A DNA stretch of 64,000 nucleotides, taken from positions 496,001 to 560,000 of the forward strand of contig NZ_LMFZ01000012.1 in the NCBI RefSeq assembly GCF_001427305.1. Reading direction: 5' to 3'. The position numbers and the translations under genes were made by a program. The DNA is from Duganella sp. Root1480D1 (lineage in GTDB: Bacteria > Pseudomonadota > Gammaproteobacteria > Burkholderiales > Burkholderiaceae_D). How positions within the stretch are numbered: position 1 is the stretch's first letter; every line of letters begins with the position of its first letter. Positions 30,181 to 38,733 of the stretch are shown here, piece by piece. The notes beneath the pieces were generated by a model. It was given only the letters and a program-made list of their open reading frames with translations, made no database searches and was not told where the DNA came from.

Positions 30181-30196
30181 AGCAAGACGCATACCA
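30181..30196 (-). promoter_or_regulatory. Candidate sigma-54 promoter of the urease operon
   Basis: On the minus strand the sequence TGGTATG-N4-TTGCT matches the sigma-54 consensus TGGCACG-N4-TTGCW, with the invariant GG and GC ten bases apart. It points into the nickel permease-ureDABCEFG operon, where nitrogen-regulated sigma-54 control is common. The predicted transcription start (about 30170) falls at the presumed start codon, so either translation starts leaderless or further downstream, or the match is chance. Confidence 0.5.
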
Positions 30197-30197
30197 G

Positions 30198-30227
30198 TTG
30201 AGACAGGCGCACAGATGGGCATAGTAA
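30198..30227 (+). promoter_or_regulatory. Possible sigma-70 promoter of the hybrid kinase gene
   Basis: TTGAGA (30198-30203) and TAGTAA (30222-30227) are separated by 18 bases, 40 bases before the kinase start. Immediately downstream lies the perfect palindrome TGCATTAATGCA (30229-30240), a plausible operator position. Weak individual matches; assigned mainly by location. Confidence 0.3.
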
Positions 30228-30266
30228 TTGCATTAATGCAGTAGCCAGCATGCACAACGCGATCCC

Positions 30267-33200
30267 ATGAACACCTCTGCACCAAACTTGGAAAGCCCAC
30301 GCACCAAAACGGTTCAGCGCATCGTCAAGATTCGGCGCGACTACAACACCTGGGTCGCCAATGAAACCATTGAAGATTACGCGCTGCGCTTCACGCCGCG
30401 CGCCTTCCGCAAATGGTCCATTTTTCGCGTCGCCAATACCGCGTTTGGTGCGATTGCTTTCCTGGTGCTGGAAGCGATCGGCGGCACGCTGGCCGTGCAC
30501 TATGGCTTTATCAACGCCTTCTGGGCCATCCTCGCGGTCAGCCTGATCATTTTCCTGACCGGCCTGCCCATCAGTTATTACGCGGCGCGCCACGGCGTGG
30601 ACATGGACTTGCTGACCCGCGGCGCCGGCTTCGGCTATATCGGCTCCACTATTTCCTCCTTTATCTACGCTTCGTTTACCTTCATCCTGTTCGCCCTGGA
30701 AGCGGCCATCATGGCCTATGCGCTGGAACTGTATTTCGGCCTGCCCTTGTGGCTGGGCTACCTGGCCAGTGCGCTGGCAGTGGTGCCCCTGGTGACACAC
30801 GGCGTGACCCTGATCAGCCGCATCCAGATGGTGAGCCAGCCACTCTGGCTGCTCTTGATGGCACTGCCCTTCATCGCCATTGCGCTCAAGCGCCCGGAGT
30901 TGCCTATCGAGTTGCTGCAGTTCGCCGGCACCGACCAGGCCAACGCCCATTTCAACACCCTGGCCTTCGGTGCCGCCACCGCCGTTGGCGTCGCCCTGAT
31001 TCCGCAGATTGGCGAACAGGTCGATTTCCTGCGCTTCATGCCGCCGCCGGGAAAGAAGCGCCTGCGCTGGCATCTTGGCGTGCTGGCGGCGGGACCTGGC
31101 TGGGCGGTGGTCGGCGCGTTGAAAATGCTGGCCGGCGCCTTGCTCGCCCTGCTCGTGCTGCAGGGCGGCGCCAGCCTGGCGCAAGCGGTCAACCCGACCC
31201 ATATGTACCTGGCCGGTTTCAAGCTGCTTGGCGCCGGCCCGCGCCTGGCGCTGCTGGCCACCGTGGTGTTTGTGGTGGTGTCGCAGATCAAGATCAATAT
31301 GACCAATGCCTATGCCGGCTCGCTGGCCTGGTCGAATTTCTTCGCGCGCCTGACCCATAGCCATCCGGGTCGCGTGGTGTGGGCTTGCTTCAATGCCCTG
31401 ATTGCGGTGCTGCTGATGGAGCTGAACGTGTTTCAGGCGCTGGACCAGGTACTCGGCCTGTTTTCCAATATCGCCCTCGCCTGGATCGCGGCCGTGGTGG
31501 CCGACTTGGTCATCAATAAGCCGCTGGGACTGAGCCCGCCAGGCATCGAATTCCGCCGCGCCTACCTGTACGATATCAATCCGGTCGGCGTGGGCGCCAT
31601 GTTACTGGCCTCACTGCTGTCGGTGGCCGCCTTCAGCGGTCTGTTCGGCGCCACGGCCCAGGCATTTTCCGCCTTCATCGCGCTTGCCACCGCGTTCGCT
31701 GCAGCGCCGGCCATTGCCTATCTCACCAGCGGCCGCTACTACATTGCGCGCCAGGCAGTTGCGGCGCACAACAATACCTGCAGCATCTGTGACAAAGCCT
31801 ACGAAGCGGAGGACATGGCGCATTGCCCGGCCTACCAGGGGCCGATCTGCTCGCTGTGCTGCTGCCTCGACGCGCGCTGCGACGATGCATGCAAGCCCCA
31901 TGCACGCCTGTCCGTGCAATGGCAGGGCGCCATGCATTGGCTGCTTCCCAGGTCGGCCTGGCCTTACCTGGTCAGCGGGCTGGGCTACTACCTGCTGCTG
32001 ATGACGCTGACCCTGCTCTTCCTCGCCGGCCTGCTGGGATTGCTATACCTGCATGAGGCGACGGCCCTGGTCCTGGCCGGGCAGGCGCTCCTGCTGGCGC
32101 CATTGCGCCTGGCCTTCCTCAAGATCTTCGGCGCGCTGCTGCTGGTCAGTGCCATCGTGGCTTGGTGGCTGGTGCTGAACCGCGAAGGCCGCCGCGTGGC
32201 GCAGGAGGAAGCGCAGCAGGCCAGGAAGCTGGCCGACCAGGCCAACCAGGCCAAGAGCCGCTACATCGCCGGCATCAGCCACGAGATCCGCACCCCGCTC
32301 AACAGCATCCTCGGCTATGCGCAGTTGCTGGAGCACGACCCAGCGATGCCACCGCACCGGCAGCAGGCCATCCGCGTCATCCGCGGCAGCGGCGAGCACC
32401 TGCTGTCCCTGATCGAGGGCACGCTCGACATTGCCCGCATCGAAGGCGGCCGCCTGAGCGTCGACTTGCACCCACTGCAATTCGCCACCTTCATCGCGCA
32501 GCTGGTGCAGATGTTCGAACAGCAGGCCGCCAGCAAGGGACTGGCTTTCCGCTACGAGGTGCAGGGCAATCTGCCGACGGTGGTGCGGGCGGACCGCAAG
32601 CGGCTCGGCCAGATCCTGATCAATATTCTCGGCAACGCGGTCAAGTTCACCAGTCAGGGCAGCATTGCCTTCCGCCTGCGCTACCAGCGTGACATGGCCC
32701 ACTTCGAAGTGGAAGACAGCGGCCCCGGCATCCTGGAGCACGAACTCGAACGCATTTTCGAGCCGTTCGCGCGCGGCAGCGCCGGTGATGCCGCCAACTG
32801 CGGCGGCACCGGCCTTGGCCTGCCGATCAGCAAGCTGCTGACGGAGCTGATGGGCGGTGAACTGACGGTGCGCAGCACGCCGGGCGTGGGCAGCGTCTTC
32901 GGCGTGCGCCTGCTGCTGCCGCGCCTGCATGCCGAGGCGCCGCCACCCGATGCCGCACCGCTCCAGCGCAGCGGCTATGCCGGCGTCCGCCGCCGCATCC
33001 TGGTGGTCGACAATGACCGCAACGACCGCGAACTGCTGGCGGAGATCCTGACGCCGCTCGGCTTCATCGTCGGCCAGGCCGCTTCCGGCCTGGAGTGCCT
33101 GCAATGCCAGGCCGGCTTCGCCCCGGACCTGATCCTGATGGACCTGGCCATGCCGGGCATGGACGGCTGGGAAGCCAGCCACCTGCTGCGCACCGGGCAT

Positions 33201-33614
33201 GGCTGCACGGTGCCGATCGGCATCGTCTCGGCCAATGCCTACGACAAGGGCCTGCCCAACCCGGCCGGCATCGGCGCCGACGATTTCTTCACCAAGCCAG
33301 TCCAGCTGGCCGAACTGCTGGACTGGATCGGGCGCCGGTTGCAGCTCGACTGGCTGACGCCGGAAGCGCCTGCCGCCAGCGCTCCGCCATCCGGCCTGCC
33401 GCAGCTGCCACCGGCCGCCCAACTGGCGCCTTTGCGGGCCCAGGTCAAAGCCGGCTATATGCGCGGCATCAAGCAGCAGCTGGACGTCATCGCCACGCTC
33501 GGCGAACCGTACCGCCAATTTGTCGACATCATGCAAGGACACGCGCTCCGCTTCGAACTGGAAGCGATGGCGCGCCTGCTCGAACAGGGAGTATCCCATG
33601 CAACAAACGATTGA
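30267..33614 (+). CDS. NCS1 permease-like hybrid sensor histidine kinase / receiver
   Basis: A 1115-residue membrane kinase. Residues 1 to about 495 form a complete NCS1-type permease domain (NTWVANETIEDYALRFTPR, AARHGVDMDLLTRGAGFGYIG, SQIKINMTNAYAGSLAWSNF). Residues about 504-545 are a cluster of nine Cys: C-x2-C-x11-C-x7-C-x2-C-C-C-x4-C-x3-C. Two or three more helices follow (about 565-640), then a dimerisation domain with His672 in GISHEIRTPLNSILG, an HATPase domain (NILGNAVKFTSQG, NCGGTGLGLPISK) and a receiver with Asp959 in LILMDLAMPGMDG. Its position between urease and urtABCDE suggests it senses urea or a related amide, or uptake flux. The ligand is an inference. Confidence 0.93.
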   Translation: MNTSAPNLESPRTKTVQRIVKIRRDYNTWVANETIEDYALRFTPRAFRKWSIFRVANTAFGAIAFLVLEAIGGTLAVHYGFINAFWAILAVSLIIFLTGLPISYYAARHGVDMDLLTRGAGFGYIGSTISSFIYASFTFILFALEAAIMAYALELYFGLPLWLGYLASALAVVPLVTHGVTLISRIQMVSQPLWLLLMALPFIAIALKRPELPIELLQFAGTDQANAHFNTLAFGAATAVGVALIPQIGEQVDFLRFMPPPGKKRLRWHLGVLAAGPGWAVVGALKMLAGALLALLVLQGGASLAQAVNPTHMYLAGFKLLGAGPRLALLATVVFVVVSQIKINMTNAYAGSLAWSNFFARLTHSHPGRVVWACFNALIAVLLMELNVFQALDQVLGLFSNIALAWIAAVVADLVINKPLGLSPPGIEFRRAYLYDINPVGVGAMLLASLLSVAAFSGLFGATAQAFSAFIALATAFAAAPAIAYLTSGRYYIARQAVAAHNNTCSICDKAYEAEDMAHCPAYQGPICSLCCCLDARCDDACKPHARLSVQWQGAMHWLLPRSAWPYLVSGLGYYLLLMTLTLLFLAGLLGLLYLHEATALVLAGQALLLAPLRLAFLKIFGALLLVSAIVAWWLVLNREGRRVAQEEAQQARKLADQANQAKSRYIAGISHEIRTPLNSILGYAQLLEHDPAMPPHRQQAIRVIRGSGEHLLSLIEGTLDIARIEGGRLSVDLHPLQFATFIAQLVQMFEQQAASKGLAFRYEVQGNLPTVVRADRKRLGQILINILGNAVKFTSQGSIAFRLRYQRDMAHFEVEDSGPGILEHELERIFEPFARGSAGDAANCGGTGLGLPISKLLTELMGGELTVRSTPGVGSVFGVRLLLPRLHAEAPPPDAAPLQRSGYAGVRRRILVVDNDRNDRELLAEILTPLGFIVGQAASGLECLQCQAGFAPDLILMDLAMPGMDGWEASHLLRTGHGCTVPIGIVSANAYDKGLPNPAGIGADDFFTKPVQLAELLDWIGRRLQLDWLTPEAPAASAPPSGLPQLPPAAQLAPLRAQVKAGYMRGIKQQLDVIATLGEPYRQFVDIMQGHALRFELEAMARLLEQGVSHATND

Positions 33615-34533
33615 GCGTCCACCAGGCCAATTGGTACTGGTGGTTGACGATATGCCCGAAAACCTGGCTGTGCTGCACGACGCGCTGGATGAATCGGGAT
33701 ATTCCGTGGTGGTCGCCAACAATGGCGCCACCGCACTGGAACAGGCGCAGACCCTGGTGCCCGACGTCGTGCTGCTGGATGCCGTCATGCCCGGCATGGA
33801 CGGCTTCGAAGTCTGCCGCCGCCTGAAAGCGGACCTCCAGACCCGCGCCATCCCGGTGATCTTCATGACGGGCCTGACGGAGAGCGAACATGTGGTGGCG
33901 GCATTCCAGGCCGGCGGCAGCGACTATGTGACCAAGCCGGTACGCCAGAACGAAATGCTGGCGCGCATCCGCGCCCACACGCAGAATGCGCGCCTGGTAA
34001 GCCAGGCCCGCAGCGCCCTCGACGCCTTTGGCCACGCCGTGCTGGCGGTCGACCCGGACGAACGCATCATCTGGCAGACGCCGCTGGCCCGGCAATGGTT
34101 GGACATCTATTTTCCGGCCCACGCAAAATCGTCGCTGCCGCCGCAGGTATCGCCGTGGCTGCAGCGCGCCGTTCGTGCCCGCTCCGCCGGCGAAGAGGCG
34201 GCAGCGCTGGTCATCGCGCAAGGCACGCGGCGCCTGATTTTCACGCTTGGCGAGGCGGAGGAGGCGGTCCAGTGGAGCGTAGTGCTGCGCGAAGAAGCGG
34301 ACGACGCCCTGGTGCAGTCGCTGATGGCGAAGCACCGTCTGACCCAGCGCGAAGCGGAGGTGCTGCATTGGGTCAGCAAGGGCAAGACCAACCGCGACAT
34401 CGGCGACATCCTCGGCACCAGTCCGCGCACCGTGAACAAGCACCTGGAGCACGTGTTTGCCAAACTGGGCGTGGAGACGCGCACGGCCGCCGCCGCGCTG
34501 GCCGTGTCGTCTAGACCGACAGGTAGCGGGTGA
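33598..34533 (+). CDS. Response regulator, receiver plus LuxR-type HTH
   Basis: A 311-residue regulator. The receiver domain (about residues 13-130) has LVVDDMPENLAVL, phospho-acceptor Asp in PDVVLLDAVMPGMDG and the Lys in YVTKPVRQNE. A middle region resembles a small PAS-like domain. The C-terminal LuxR helix-turn-helix is LTQREAEVLHWVSKGKTNRDIG and SPRTVNKHLEHVFAKLGV. The gene overlaps the hybrid kinase gene by 17 bases, so the two are translationally coupled partners. The 3' end overlaps the convergent urtE gene by 23 bases. Likely targets are the urt and ure operons. Confidence 0.93.
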   Translation: MQQTIERPPGQLVLVVDDMPENLAVLHDALDESGYSVVVANNGATALEQAQTLVPDVVLLDAVMPGMDGFEVCRRLKADLQTRAIPVIFMTGLTESEHVVAAFQAGGSDYVTKPVRQNEMLARIRAHTQNARLVSQARSALDAFGHAVLAVDPDERIIWQTPLARQWLDIYFPAHAKSSLPPQVSPWLQRAVRARSAGEEAAALVIAQGTRRLIFTLGEAEEAVQWSVVLREEADDALVQSLMAKHRLTQREAEVLHWVSKGKTNRDIGDILGTSPRTVNKHLEHVFAKLGVETRTAAAALAVSSRPTGSG

Positions 34534-35212
34534 CGTCGTCGCCCGCCATCTGCGCCTGGCTGCCGGCCGCCACCACGGCGCCGCGCGACAGCACGACGAA
34601 TTGATCGGCCAGCGCGTGGGCGAAGTCGAAGTATTGCTCACACAAGAGGATGGCCATGTCGCCACGTTGGCGCAGCAGGCGGATCACGCGTTCGATGTCC
34701 TTGATGATGGAGGGCTGGATGCCCTCGGTCGGTTCATCCAGGATCAGCACCTGCGGCCGTTGCAGCAGGGCGCGTGCGATGGCCAGTTGCTGCTGCTGGC
34801 CGCCTGACAGGTCGCCGCCGCGCCGCTGCAGCATGTCCTTCAGCACGGGAAACAGCTCGTACACCTCGCCGCTGATGCGCGCTGCCTGGCGGCCCGGCAG
34901 TATTGCCATGCCCATGCGCAGGTTTTCCTCCACCGTCAGGCGCGCAAAGATTTCCCGGCCTTGCGGCACATAGGCGATGCCGGCTGCCGCGCGCACATGG
35001 GGCGGCTGCCGAGTGATGTCGCGCCCGGCGAGCCGCACCGTGCCGCCGGACACGGGCAGCACGCCCATCAGGCATTTCAGCAGCGTGGTCTTGCCCACGC
35101 CATTCCGGCCCAACAAGGCCAGGCATTGGCCGCGCGCCACTTGTAGCGAAATGCTACGCAAGGTGTGGGAAGAGCCGTAGTACTGGTTCAGGTTTTCCGC
35201 GTGCAGCATCAT
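34511..35212 (-). CDS. urtE: Urea ABC transporter ATPase UrtE
   Basis: A 233-residue LivF-like ATPase. It shows LNQYYGSSHTLR, Walker A LLGRNGVGKTTLLK, signature LSGGQQQQLAIARALL and Walker B VLILDEPTEGIQPSII; EGIQPSII and the N-terminal NQYYG are characteristic of UrtE rather than LivF. Last gene of urtABCDE, four bases after urtD. Two adjacent ATGs (35212 and 35209) are possible starts. Confidence 0.95.
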   Translation of the reverse strand: MMLHAENLNQYYGSSHTLRSISLQVARGQCLALLGRNGVGKTTLLKCLMGVLPVSGGTVRLAGRDITRQPPHVRAAAGIAYVPQGREIFARLTVEENLRMGMAILPGRQAARISGEVYELFPVLKDMLQRRGGDLSGGQQQQLAIARALLQRPQVLILDEPTEGIQPSIIKDIERVIRLLRQRGDMAILLCEQYFDFAHALADQFVVLSRGAVVAAGSQAQMAGDDVTRYLSV

Positions 35213-35216
35213 CGTC

Positions 35217-35996
35217 CTAACGTCCCAAGTAGACTTCTATCACCCGTTCATCGGCCTGCACTTCGTCCATGCGGCCCTGCGCCAGCACGGCGCCTTCATG
35301 CAGCACCGTCACCTTGCCGCGCTGCGCGATGTCGGCCACGAAGCCCATATCGTGCTCCACCACCATGATGGAATGCTTGCCGCGCAATTCGTTGAGCAAT
35401 TCCGCGGTGCGCGCCGTTTCCGCGTCGGACATGCCAGCCACCGGTTCGTCGAGCAGGATCAATTGCGGCTCCTGGATCAGCAGCATGCCAATTTCCAGCC
35501 ATTGCTTCTGGCCGTGCGAGAGCAGGCCAGCCAGGCGCTCGGCCTGCCCTGCCAGGCGGATCTGGCGCAGGATGGCGCCGATCTTGTCGCGCTGCTCACC
35601 GCTCAGGCGCGCGAACAGCGTCGGCCGCACGCGCTTGTCCATTTTCATCGCCAGCTCCAGGTTTTCGAACACCGTGTGCGATTCGAACACCGTCGGCCGC
35701 TGGAATTTTCGGCCAATGCCGGCTTGCGCGATCTGGTACTCCGTCAGCGCCGACAAATCGTGGCGCTGCCCGAACCAGGCGCTGCCCGAACTGGGCCGTG
35801 TCCTGCCGGTGATGACGTCCATCATCGTGGTCTTGCCGGCGCCGTTGGGGCCGATAATGCAGCGCAGTTCCCCCACCGAGATATCGAGACTGAGCTTGTT
35901 CAATGCGCGGAAGCCGTCGAATTCGACCGTCACGTCTTCCAGGTAGAGGATGGCGCCATGGCTCGCGTCCAGCCCTTTTTCTTGCGCGACCTTCAT
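35217..35996 (-). CDS. urtD: Urea ABC transporter ATPase UrtD
   Basis: A 259-residue LivG-like ATPase with ILYLEDVTVEFDGFRALNKL, Walker A IIGPNGAGKTTMMDVITG, signature LSHGQKQWLEIGMLL and LILLDEPVAGMSDAET. The SHGQKQWLEIGM signature is typical of UrtD. The start overlaps the urtC stop by four bases. Confidence 0.95.
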   Translation of the reverse strand: MKVAQEKGLDASHGAILYLEDVTVEFDGFRALNKLSLDISVGELRCIIGPNGAGKTTMMDVITGRTRPSSGSAWFGQRHDLSALTEYQIAQAGIGRKFQRPTVFESHTVFENLELAMKMDKRVRPTLFARLSGEQRDKIGAILRQIRLAGQAERLAGLLSHGQKQWLEIGMLLIQEPQLILLDEPVAGMSDAETARTAELLNELRGKHSIMVVEHDMGFVADIAQRGKVTVLHEGAVLAQGRMDEVQADERVIEVYLGR

Positions 35997-37102
35997 GCCA
36001 CTTCCTCCAGTTCATGCCTGGCTTCCGGCACGCGCTGCGGGCGCCGCGGCAGGCGCAGGCCCAACAGGCCTTGCTGCATCAGCAGCGTCACCATAATGAA
36101 CAACAGGCCTAGCGCAAACAACCACAAGTCCGGGAAGGCTGCGGTGAACCAGCTCTTCAAGCCATTCACGGTGAACGCGCCGAGGATCGCGCCCAGCAAA
36201 GTCCCGCGCCCGCCAACCGCCACCCAGACCACCATCTCGATCGAGTTCGCCGGCGACATTTCCGACGGGTTGATGATGCCGACCTGCGGCACGTACAGCG
36301 CGCCGGCAATTGCGCACAGGATGGCCGACAGGGTCCAGACAAAGAGCTTGAACCATAGCGGGTTGTAGCCGATGAACATCAGGCGCGCCTCCGAATCGCG
36401 CACCGCTTGCAGCACGCGACCCAGGCGCGAGGTCACGATCCAGCGGCATAGCAACAGAGCGCCGACCAGGCAGGCCAGCGTCGCCAGGTACAGCACCGCC
36501 TTGGTGGCCGGCGCCGTGATGCTGTAGCCGAGGATGCGCTTGAAATCGGTGAAGCCGTTATTGCCGCCGAAGCCGGTGTCATTGCGGAAGAACAGCAGCA
36601 TGCAGGCATAAGTCAGTGCTTGCGTGATGATGGAAAAGTACACGCCCTTGATGCGGGAACGGAAAGCGAAATAGCCGAACACGAAAGCCAACGCGCCCGG
36701 CGCCAGCACCACCAGCGCCAGGCAATACCAGAAACTGTCCGTCATGGCCCAGTACCACGGGAATTCCTTCCAGTCCAGGAAGACCATGAAGTCGGGCAGC
36801 GCGCTCTGGTAGATGCCTTCGCGCCCGATCGCGCGCATCAGGTACATGCCGTGCGCGTAGCCACCCAAGGCAAAGAACAATCCATGGCCCAGCGACAGGA
36901 TGCCGGTGTAGCCCCACACCAGGTCGAGCGCCAGCGCCGCCAGGGCATAGCACATGAACTTGCCGGTCAGCCCGATCAGGTAGTCCGGCACATGCAGCGC
37001 ATGGCCTGGAGGGAATGCGAGATTACATGCCGGCAGCAAGGCCGCAAGCAACGTCAGGCCCGTCATGACACACCAGGTGCGACGGGAAAACAGCTTAGTC
37101 AT
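35993..37102 (-). CDS. urtC: Urea ABC transporter permease UrtC
   Basis: A 369-residue LivM-like inner-membrane permease with about ten helices. YALAALALDLVWGYTGILSLG, GLFFALGGYAHGMYLMR, FGGNNGFTDF and VWVAVGGRGTLLGAILGAF are conserved UrtC features. Overlaps urtB and urtD by four bases each. Confidence 0.95.
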   Translation of the reverse strand: MTKLFSRRTWCVMTGLTLLAALLPACNLAFPPGHALHVPDYLIGLTGKFMCYALAALALDLVWGYTGILSLGHGLFFALGGYAHGMYLMRAIGREGIYQSALPDFMVFLDWKEFPWYWAMTDSFWYCLALVVLAPGALAFVFGYFAFRSRIKGVYFSIITQALTYACMLLFFRNDTGFGGNNGFTDFKRILGYSITAPATKAVLYLATLACLVGALLLCRWIVTSRLGRVLQAVRDSEARLMFIGYNPLWFKLFVWTLSAILCAIAGALYVPQVGIINPSEMSPANSIEMVVWVAVGGRGTLLGAILGAFTVNGLKSWFTAAFPDLWLFALGLLFIMVTLLMQQGLLGLRLPRRPQRVPEARHELEEVA

Positions 37103-38670
37103 TCGACGCTCCTGCCTTTGACAGCGAACAGCCCTTGCGGCCGGCGCTGGATGAAGATGATGATGAAGGCCAGGATGGCGATCTTGGCCAGCACGGCTCC
37201 CGCCACCGGTTCCAGTAACTTATTGGCCTCACCAAGCCCCAGGGCGGCGAGCACCGTGCCTGACATCTGGCCGACGCCGCCCAGTACCACCACCATGAAC
37301 GAGTCGATGATGTAGGACTGCCCAAGGTCCGGCCCCACATTGCCCAGTTGCGACAGCGCCACTCCGCCCAGCCCTGCAATGCCGGAACCCAGCCCGAACG
37401 TCAGCATGTCGATGCGGCCGGTCGGCACCCCGACGCAGCCGGCCATGCGCCGGTTCTGCATGACAGCGCGCACGAACAGTCCAAGCCGCGTACTGTTCAA
37501 CAGCAGCCACACGCCGGCCGTCACCAGCACGGCAAACACGATGATGGCGATGCGGTTGCAGGGCAGGACCAGCGATCCAAGCACCGTCACGCCACCCGAC
37601 ATCCAGGCCGGATTGGCCACTTCCACGTTCTGCGCACCGAACAGGGTCCGTACCGCCTGCATCAGCACCAGGCTGATGCCCGAAGTCGCCAGCAAGGTTT
37701 CCAGCGGGCGCCCGTACAGCCAGCGGATGACCGTTCGTTCCAGCGCCATGCCCACCAGCGCCGCCACGGCGAAAGCAGCCGGCAGTGCCGCCAGCAGGTA
37801 CAGGTCCAGCGCCTGCGGCAAGTAGTGCCGGAACAGCGACTGCACCAGGTATGTCGTATAGGCGCCGATCATCAGCAACTCGCCGTGCGCCATATTGATG
37901 ATCCCCATCAGGCCAAAGGTGATGGCCAGGCCGAGTGCCGCCAGCAGCAGCACGCTGGCCAGCGACACGCCGTAAAACAGATTGCCGACCAGCTCAGTGC
38001 GTGCTTGCCTGGCGTCGATAACCTTCAAGGCATCTGTTACCGCCAGGCGAACGGTGGCATCGGGTTCGGTGGATGCCGTCTCCAACATGGCCTGCAGCGG
38101 CGCACGCTGTGCACTGCCACCCAGCTCACCCACCCGGCGCACGGCAGCGGCGCGTTCGGCCGCCTGTGGCGCCTGCAAGCTGGCGAGCGCCAGCAACAAC
38201 TGCAGTGCCGCACGCACTTGCCCGTCCTGCTCGGTCTTCAGGGCACGCTGTACCAGCACCAACTGGCCGGAACTCGCTTCCTGGCCCAGCAAGGCACGCG
38301 CAGCTGCCAATCGTTGCGCCGGCTCGGGCGCCAGCAAATCCATGCCCGACAGGGCCGCCTCGATGGCAGCGCGCAAGCGGTTGTTGACGACAATGGCGGC
38401 CGCGCCTGCGGGTGCCGCCGCCGGCGGTACAAGGATGGCCACCTGTCCGTCGGGCATCATGTATAAAGCATCTTCCTTCAAAGCGCGCAGCACAGCCACA
38501 GCTTCCGGGGTCCCGAGCGCGCCGATGGCAGCGACAGCCGCCACGCGCGCGTCGGGATCGTCGCCGGCCAGCGGCTGCAGCATGGCTGGCGCAAGGGCCG
38601 CCTGCGCGGCGCCGGCCAGCAGGCAAAGCGCGATGCCGGCCACCAGCCGGCGCATAGCGGAATACATCAT
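37099..38670 (-). CDS. urtB: Urea ABC transporter permease UrtB, with N-terminal extension
   Basis: A 523-residue protein: signal peptide (VAGIALCLLAGAAQAALA), then about 190 residues of helical repeat-like sequence predicted in the periplasm (DPDARVAAVAAIGALGTPEA, AARALLGQEASSGQLVLVQ, LQAPQAAERAAAVRRVGEL), then the LivH-like permease (ITFGLMGIINMAHGELLMIGA, GRPLETLLATSGISLVLMQ). The long N-terminal region is usual for proteobacterial UrtB. The ATG at 38670 has GGAGA seven bases upstream; a TTG at 38691 is less likely. Confidence 0.94.
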   Translation of the reverse strand: MMYSAMRRLVAGIALCLLAGAAQAALAPAMLQPLAGDDPDARVAAVAAIGALGTPEAVAVLRALKEDALYMMPDGQVAILVPPAAAPAGAAAIVVNNRLRAAIEAALSGMDLLAPEPAQRLAAARALLGQEASSGQLVLVQRALKTEQDGQVRAALQLLLALASLQAPQAAERAAAVRRVGELGGSAQRAPLQAMLETASTEPDATVRLAVTDALKVIDARQARTELVGNLFYGVSLASVLLLAALGLAITFGLMGIINMAHGELLMIGAYTTYLVQSLFRHYLPQALDLYLLAALPAAFAVAALVGMALERTVIRWLYGRPLETLLATSGISLVLMQAVRTLFGAQNVEVANPAWMSGGVTVLGSLVLPCNRIAIIVFAVLVTAGVWLLLNSTRLGLFVRAVMQNRRMAGCVGVPTGRIDMLTFGLGSGIAGLGGVALSQLGNVGPDLGQSYIIDSFMVVVLGGVGQMSGTVLAALGLGEANKLLEPVAGAVLAKIAILAFIIIFIQRRPQGLFAVKGRSVE

Positions 38671-38733
38671 GGGAAAGTCTCCATTGATCAAGGCCGGCGG
38701 GTGGCGCAGCCATCTCCCCGCCGGCGTACCGAG

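Noticed and set aside
32043..33866. A 607-codon minus-strand frame opposite the hybrid kinase
   Set aside because: The plus-strand kinase has clear catalytic motifs; the antisense product has none.
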